This document shows positions 7,334-10,048 of a stretch of DNA of 10,048 nt, one piece after another. Both the position numbers and the translations under genes were made by a program. Each line of letters starts with the position of its first letter. Within the stretch, counting starts at the first letter, position 1. The notes under the pieces are model-generated. The model was not told the DNA's origin. It was given only the letters and a program-made list of their open reading frames with translations, and made no database searches. The stretch comes from an uncultured Granulosicoccus sp. (GTDB lineage: Bacteria > Pseudomonadota > Gammaproteobacteria > Granulosicoccales > Granulosicoccaceae): assembly GCA_938016235.1 (NCBI GenBank), contig CALLPU010000072.1:1-10048 (forward strand). The letters run 5' to 3'.

Positions 7334-8244
7334 CAATCTGTATTGCAGCGTATGGTCAGAATGCGGGCAGGGCAATACTCAACGCTTTGGCTGCAGTGGA
7401 GGCTGTGGGCTCAGGGGCGATTGGCGGCTTTGTCAGTGCGGTTGCGTTGAGCAGTGATCAGTGTATGCGCGCTGAAACACAACTGGGTGGAACTGCTCAA
7501 TTGGCGTTCGAGCAGTCGAAAGTGTTGTTCGAACAGGCCAGTATTGCGGGTCTGATCTCCAGCGGGCCAAACAGACCCTCACCTTTGTCTGATTTTCTTC
7601 CAGCCATTCCCGGTGTGGGGCTGGTTACCGGGCATCGGTCGCCGTCATCGAGTGGTGCCTCACGTATACCGTACAACCAGCAGGTACTGCAGGGTCTGCA
7701 AGCTGGAATGACATCTCGCGCAGCGGTTGATGTCATTGTCAGCTCGAATCCCCGTGCTGATGCCGGATTCATAGCCATGACCTGTGACGGTATTGGGTTT
7801 GCCGGTAACACGGACGAGGTTCTGAAGAGGCCGGATGTAGGATCAGCCAGTGCCCAGCGTAATGGTGCCAGTGTACTGGTGATGCACAACGCGATTACGC
7901 CGGTATATCCCATGGCTGATCTGGCTGCCCAGATAGCGCTGGAAACACTGAGCCCTCTGTACAAACGGTTGAGCAGCATAACCCTGCAACAGGGGTGTGA
8001 AATTGTTGCGGGTACCCGAAATATGCTGAAGGTGGATGAACAGAACAGGGTGCGGCAGGTGGTTGTCTGTCAGGAACCGGAGGACGATGCAGCGGTTCTG
8101 AATCTGGGCTTTCAACCTGCCGTGTACCGTGAAGACATACACATTGGTGTGTTGCTTTATGAGCCTTACCTTGTGGTTGATGATGGCAAGCTGAGTTCAG
8201 CCAATGGTTCGTCCACTATCGAGCTGTCAGTCGGCTGCCTATAG
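7330..8244 (+). CDS. Uncharacterised protein of peptide-importer operon, possibly Ntn-hydrolase-like
   Basis: From ATG 7330, overlapping the ATPase stop as ATGA and preceded by GGTGGCGAG, the product has 304 residues; a TTG at 7318 would add four. There is no signal peptide or membrane helix, so it should be cytoplasmic. The N-terminus MTICIAAYGQNAGRAI leads into glycine-rich GSGAIGGFVSAVAL. Residues about 93-160 read PGVGLVTGH, then VLQGLQAGMTSRAAVDVIVS, SNPRADAGFIAM, DGIGFAGNT. This order recalls DUF1028 proteins, which start MT and are considered Ntn-hydrolase-like, with Thr2 exposed after Met removal. A DUF6963-type label also comes to mind from memory. Neither assignment was checked. The C-terminal part (210-304) is mixed alpha/beta with HIGVLLYEPYLVVDDGK. 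Its place as last gene of the importer operon suggests that it processes the imported compound. Coding call is firm; function is speculative. Confidence 0.85.
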   Translation: MTICIAAYGQNAGRAILNALAAVEAVGSGAIGGFVSAVALSSDQCMRAETQLGGTAQLAFEQSKVLFEQASIAGLISSGPNRPSPLSDFLPAIPGVGLVTGHRSPSSSGASRIPYNQQVLQGLQAGMTSRAAVDVIVSSNPRADAGFIAMTCDGIGFAGNTDEVLKRPDVGSASAQRNGASVLVMHNAITPVYPMADLAAQIALETLSPLYKRLSSITLQQGCEIVAGTRNMLKVDEQNRVRQVVVCQEPEDDAAVLNLGFQPAVYREDIHIGVLLYEPYLVVDDGKLSSANGSSTIELSVGCL

Positions 8245-8247
8245 GCA
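8236..8247. repeat. 12-bp perfect palindrome at a stop codon
   Basis: TGCCTATAGGCA is self-complementary and contains the TAG that ends the last operon gene (8242-8244). It could be a protein site or chance. Confidence 0.3.
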
Positions 8248-8264
8248 CTTTGTACGTTAGCAAC

Positions 8265-8287
8265 GAATCGTGGGCTCAGATTCTTTT
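8265..8287 (+). terminator. Weak candidate terminator of the import operon
   Basis: GAATC (8265-8269) and GATTC (8279-8283) pair around a 9-base loop in which TG/CA can extend the stem, followed by TTTT (8284-8287). The stem is short and not GC-rich. It is the only hairpin with a T-run close behind the operon, 20 bases past the last stop. Confidence 0.3.
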
Positions 8288-8455
8288 GCCAGTACGGAAA
8301 CGCCAAGGTGGAGGAAGTGGTCTTCCTTGAAAATACGGCGGATGGGAGGTTGTCGGAGCCGCGTTGAGAAATTCGATGAGACTATTGGCAGGTTCGTGAA
8401 ACTACTGCTAGTGAGCTGAATCTGGCTATAGGTGCTTTTTTATCAGGGCTACCCG
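8288..8455. other. Intergenic gap between convergent genes
   Basis: No gene is supported here. A short hairpin, AGGAAG/CTTCCT around TGGT (8312-8327), lacks a T-run. A T6 run on the plus strand (about 8434-8439) has no convincing stem before it, and on the minus strand no usable terminator follows the zinc-ribbon gene. Confidence 0.4.
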
Positions 8456-9151
8456 CTAGTGTCTATGTTCTCCATCCACTGGCTTGTCAACAATACCCAG
8501 CAACCCTTCGATCTCCTGTTCCAGCCACAATGCCTGTAGCGGATCATTGAGCCCACTCAAAACCGTGATGCGGCCATTCTTATGCGTGTTTGCCGACAGG
8601 CGGTAGTGCTTTCTGACGCGCACTTTACGATCATTGCCATCACCAGCTTCAGTTCGCACTTCGTGTTCTGTCGCGTAGAGCTGCTGGATATCGGACGAAT
8701 TCAGCTTGCGTGAACCGGGCCAGGGTAACGGGCCTTGCATGACTTGCAGGCTTACTTTGTCTACGCGTATGCGGTGCGTGTTTAACGTGCGCACTGCGGC
8801 CAGGTAGAGCAGCCCCACGCTTCCTATGAGCAGAAACAGCATTCCTGATGTCAGCGCCATATAGGCAACGCCAGCCGCCATGATGCTCAGTACGAACCCG
8901 TGAAACAGGCCTCCAACCGCCCAGATTATTTCAAGGCTGTTTGCGCCTCTTTGAATCTTGAATCGATCAGGTAGGGCTACCTTGAGTCGCTTTGGTTTAG
9001 CTGCTGGCGCGGTGGGTTCGTTGCTCGATGTATCGTTTGGGTTATTGTTTGGAATATCGTGCAAGCTTCCGCAATGACTACAGCTGACAACCCCCAGTGA
9101 TGCGTCAATTCTGTCGGCTTCCAGTCCTGCGCCACAGTTGCGGCAGATCAT
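8456..9151 (-). CDS. Zinc-ribbon membrane protein with two helices and a soluble C-terminal domain
   Basis: From ATG 9151 this gives 231 residues. An in-frame ATG at 9256 would add 35 residues without a domain; the zinc-ribbon normally sits at the very N-terminus (MICRNCGAGL), and a promoter-like extended -10 lies between the two ATGs, so I chose 9151. Residues 3-27 are a zinc-ribbon with CxxC pairs at C3/C6 and C24/C27. A Pro/Ala/Asn-rich linker (33-52) follows. Two hydrophobic helices lie at about 75-98 (IIWAVGGLFHGFVLSIMAAGV) and 102-120 (MLFLLIGSVGLLYLAAV). The rest (122-231) is beta-rich, ending in a probable helix (DPLQALWLEQEIEGLL), reminiscent of PH-like domains in small bacterial membrane proteins. 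No catalytic residues are evident. I cannot name the family; a membrane-associated role in sensing or scaffolding is a guess. Confidence 0.8.
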   Translation of the reverse strand: MICRNCGAGLEADRIDASLGVVSCSHCGSLHDIPNNNPNDTSSNEPTAPAAKPKRLKVALPDRFKIQRGANSLEIIWAVGGLFHGFVLSIMAAGVAYMALTSGMLFLLIGSVGLLYLAAVRTLNTHRIRVDKVSLQVMQGPLPWPGSRKLNSSDIQQLYATEHEVRTEAGDGNDRKVRVRKHYRLSANTHKNGRITVLSGLNDPLQALWLEQEIEGLLGIVDKPVDGEHRH

Positions 9152-9191
9152 CGCGTTCACATTCAACTCACTCAAGGGGTTAGACAGCCCT

Positions 9192-9200
9192 ATTCTAGCA
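9192..9200 (-). promoter_or_regulatory. Candidate extended -10 promoter of the zinc-ribbon gene
   Basis: Minus strand TGCTAGAAT combines an extended TGn element with TAGAAT (five of six to consensus). Transcription would start near 9185, giving a leader of about 34 bases before ATG 9151. No clear -35 is seen, which extended -10 promoters can tolerate. Confidence 0.35.
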
Positions 9201-9448
9201 ATGTACGGCAGAAAGTGATTGTGCTCTCGCGTTGCCACCTGGTGCTGTATACCCATGGGCTCGAAAAGTCAGCGTATGCATCGGGATCTCATCAAGCCGC
9301 CGTTGTGTGGCTGCACTGCGCAGCCAGTATGGGGCAACCAGTACGGCAATAGCCTGTTAACATGAGAACTCGCTAGCGCAGGTAGTCGATTGTCAGTGAA
9401 GCACCTGTGATGTCTTGCGTTGGGCGGCAATACATCAGGCCTCTTCAA
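9201..9448. other. Intergenic region between two minus-strand genes
   Basis: No open frame here looks coding apart from the doubtful 5' extension of the zinc-ribbon frame to 9256. It holds a hairpin, TGGCTGC (9308-9314) with GCAGCCA (9320-9326) around a 5-base loop, a CCAGTA direct repeat just after it, and the palindrome CGCTAGCG (9371-9378). None has a T-run, so no terminator for the upstream exporter gene can be named with confidence. Confidence 0.4.
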
Positions 9449-10048
9449 TCACGTCGACGTGTTAATAAATCCGTCAGACTGGTGGCTCCAGAAATTGGCG
9501 TAAGTTCCGCTCAGGGCGACGAGCTCTGAATGTGTGCCTTCCTCCAGTATTCTTCCGTGACCCATCACGATGATACGATCCATACGAGCGATGGTTGACA
9601 GACGATGAGCGATGGCAATTACCGTCTTGTTCTGCATGATATCAACCAGCGATTGCTGGATTTCGGACTCCAGCTCGCTGTCCAGAGCACTGGTGGCTTC
9701 GTCAAGTATCAGGATAGGTGCATCTTTTAATATCACCCGCGCAATGGCGATACGTTGCCTCTGGCCTCCGGATAATTTAACCCCGCGTTCGCCAACATGA
9801 GCCTCATAGCTTGTACGCCCTTGTTTGTCACAGAGCTCCATGATGAATTCATGGGCGCAGGCTTTTGTTGCGGCAGCAATCAGCTCGTGCTCGCTGATGT
9901 CGTCACGACCCAGCAGTATGTTGTCTTTGACCGATCGATTCAAGAGTGAAGCCTGTTGCGCAACCATACCAATTGCGGATCGTAAACTGTCCTGCTCAAC
10001 GTGTTGAATGTTTTGTCCGTCAATCGTGATCGTACCCTTTTCTGCTTC
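9449..10048 (-). CDS. ABC exporter, C-terminal ATPase domain (5' truncated by window)
   Basis: The frame is open from the window edge to TGA at 9449-9451, giving the last 199 residues; the ATG at 9967 is internal, because the domain continues upstream with EAEKGTITIDGQNIQHVEQD, the segment that normally follows Walker A. Visible motifs: Q-loop at GMVAQQASLL, GERGVKLSGGQRQRIAIARV (signature with the GERG lead typical of exporters), Walker B ILILDEATSALD, and the switch histidine in IAIAHRLSTIARMDRIIVM. The tail GTHSELVALSGTYANFWSHQSDGF is typical of type I exporters such as MsbA and multidrug half-transporters, which carry an N-terminal six-helix domain in the same chain. Walker A and the membrane domain are outside the window. 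The visible sites are intact. The substrate could be lipid, drug or peptide and cannot be told from this part. Confidence 0.93.
   Translation of the reverse strand, partial: EAEKGTITIDGQNIQHVEQDSLRSAIGMVAQQASLLNRSVKDNILLGRDDISEHELIAAATKACAHEFIMELCDKQGRTSYEAHVGERGVKLSGGQRQRIAIARVILKDAPILILDEATSALDSELESEIQQSLVDIMQNKTVIAIAHRLSTIARMDRIIVMGHGRILEEGTHSELVALSGTYANFWSHQSDGFINTST
9450..9461. repeat. 12-bp perfect palindrome at the end of the exporter gene
   Basis: CACGTCGACGTG is self-complementary and spans the stop codon and last three codons of the exporter gene. No T-run follows. It may be chance, or part of a protein-binding site. Confidence 0.3.

Noticed and set aside
8434..8439. T6 run as part of an intrinsic terminator on the plus strand
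   Set aside because: No stable stem directly precedes it; the nearby AGC/GCT pairing is too short and interrupted.
1..10048. CRISPR array, insertion sequence or phage element
   Set aside because: No regularly spaced repeats, transposase, integrase or terminal inverted repeats were seen on either strand.

Overview
The window looks like chromosomal DNA of a proteobacterium. Gammaproteobacteria with a marine or environmental lifestyle would fit best, but this is inferred from gene style and roughly balanced base composition judged by eye, not from a marker gene. No rRNA, tRNA, CRISPR array, transposase or phage gene is visible. Coding density is high and the intergenic gaps are short.

Layout. 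Positions 1-189 hold the 3' end of an unrecognised plus-strand gene. A minus-strand lipoprotein gene follows (297-893, probably starting at GTG rather than at the far upstream ATG), with a hairpin just past its stop. Next comes a divergently oriented RpiR-type regulator (1160-2011). The core of the window, 2206-8244, is one plus-strand import operon: an exported family 5 substrate-binding protein, two DppB/DppC-type permeases, one ATPase protein carrying both the DppD-like and DppF-like domains, and a poorly characterised 304-residue protein. From the first permease onward every junction is an ATGA stop/start overlap, so the permeases, ATPase and last protein are probably translationally coupled. 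The binding-protein gene is separated from the first permease by a perfect 13-bp hairpin. This is a common arrangement for making the binding protein in excess of the membrane complex. The remainder is minus strand: a zinc-ribbon membrane protein (8456-9151) and the 3' end of an ABC exporter of the MsbA/multidrug type (9449 to the window edge).

How the genes work together. The binding protein should capture a peptide-like or glycopeptide-like ligand in the periplasm, the two permeases form the channel, and the fused ATPase drives import. The regulator carries a SIS domain, which usually senses a phosphosugar or amino-sugar phosphate, and it sits directly upstream. Two nested perfect 8-bp inverted repeats lie between the regulator and the binding-protein gene and are the best candidate operator. 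The 304-residue protein, made last in the operon, has features that recall DUF1028/Ntn-hydrolase-like proteins and may act on the imported compound. That is a hypothesis.

The most interesting items are this uncharacterised protein locked into the transporter operon, the nested inverted repeats, and the intercistronic hairpin that overlaps one of the possible start codons of the first permease. Nothing here clearly amounts to a wholly new system.
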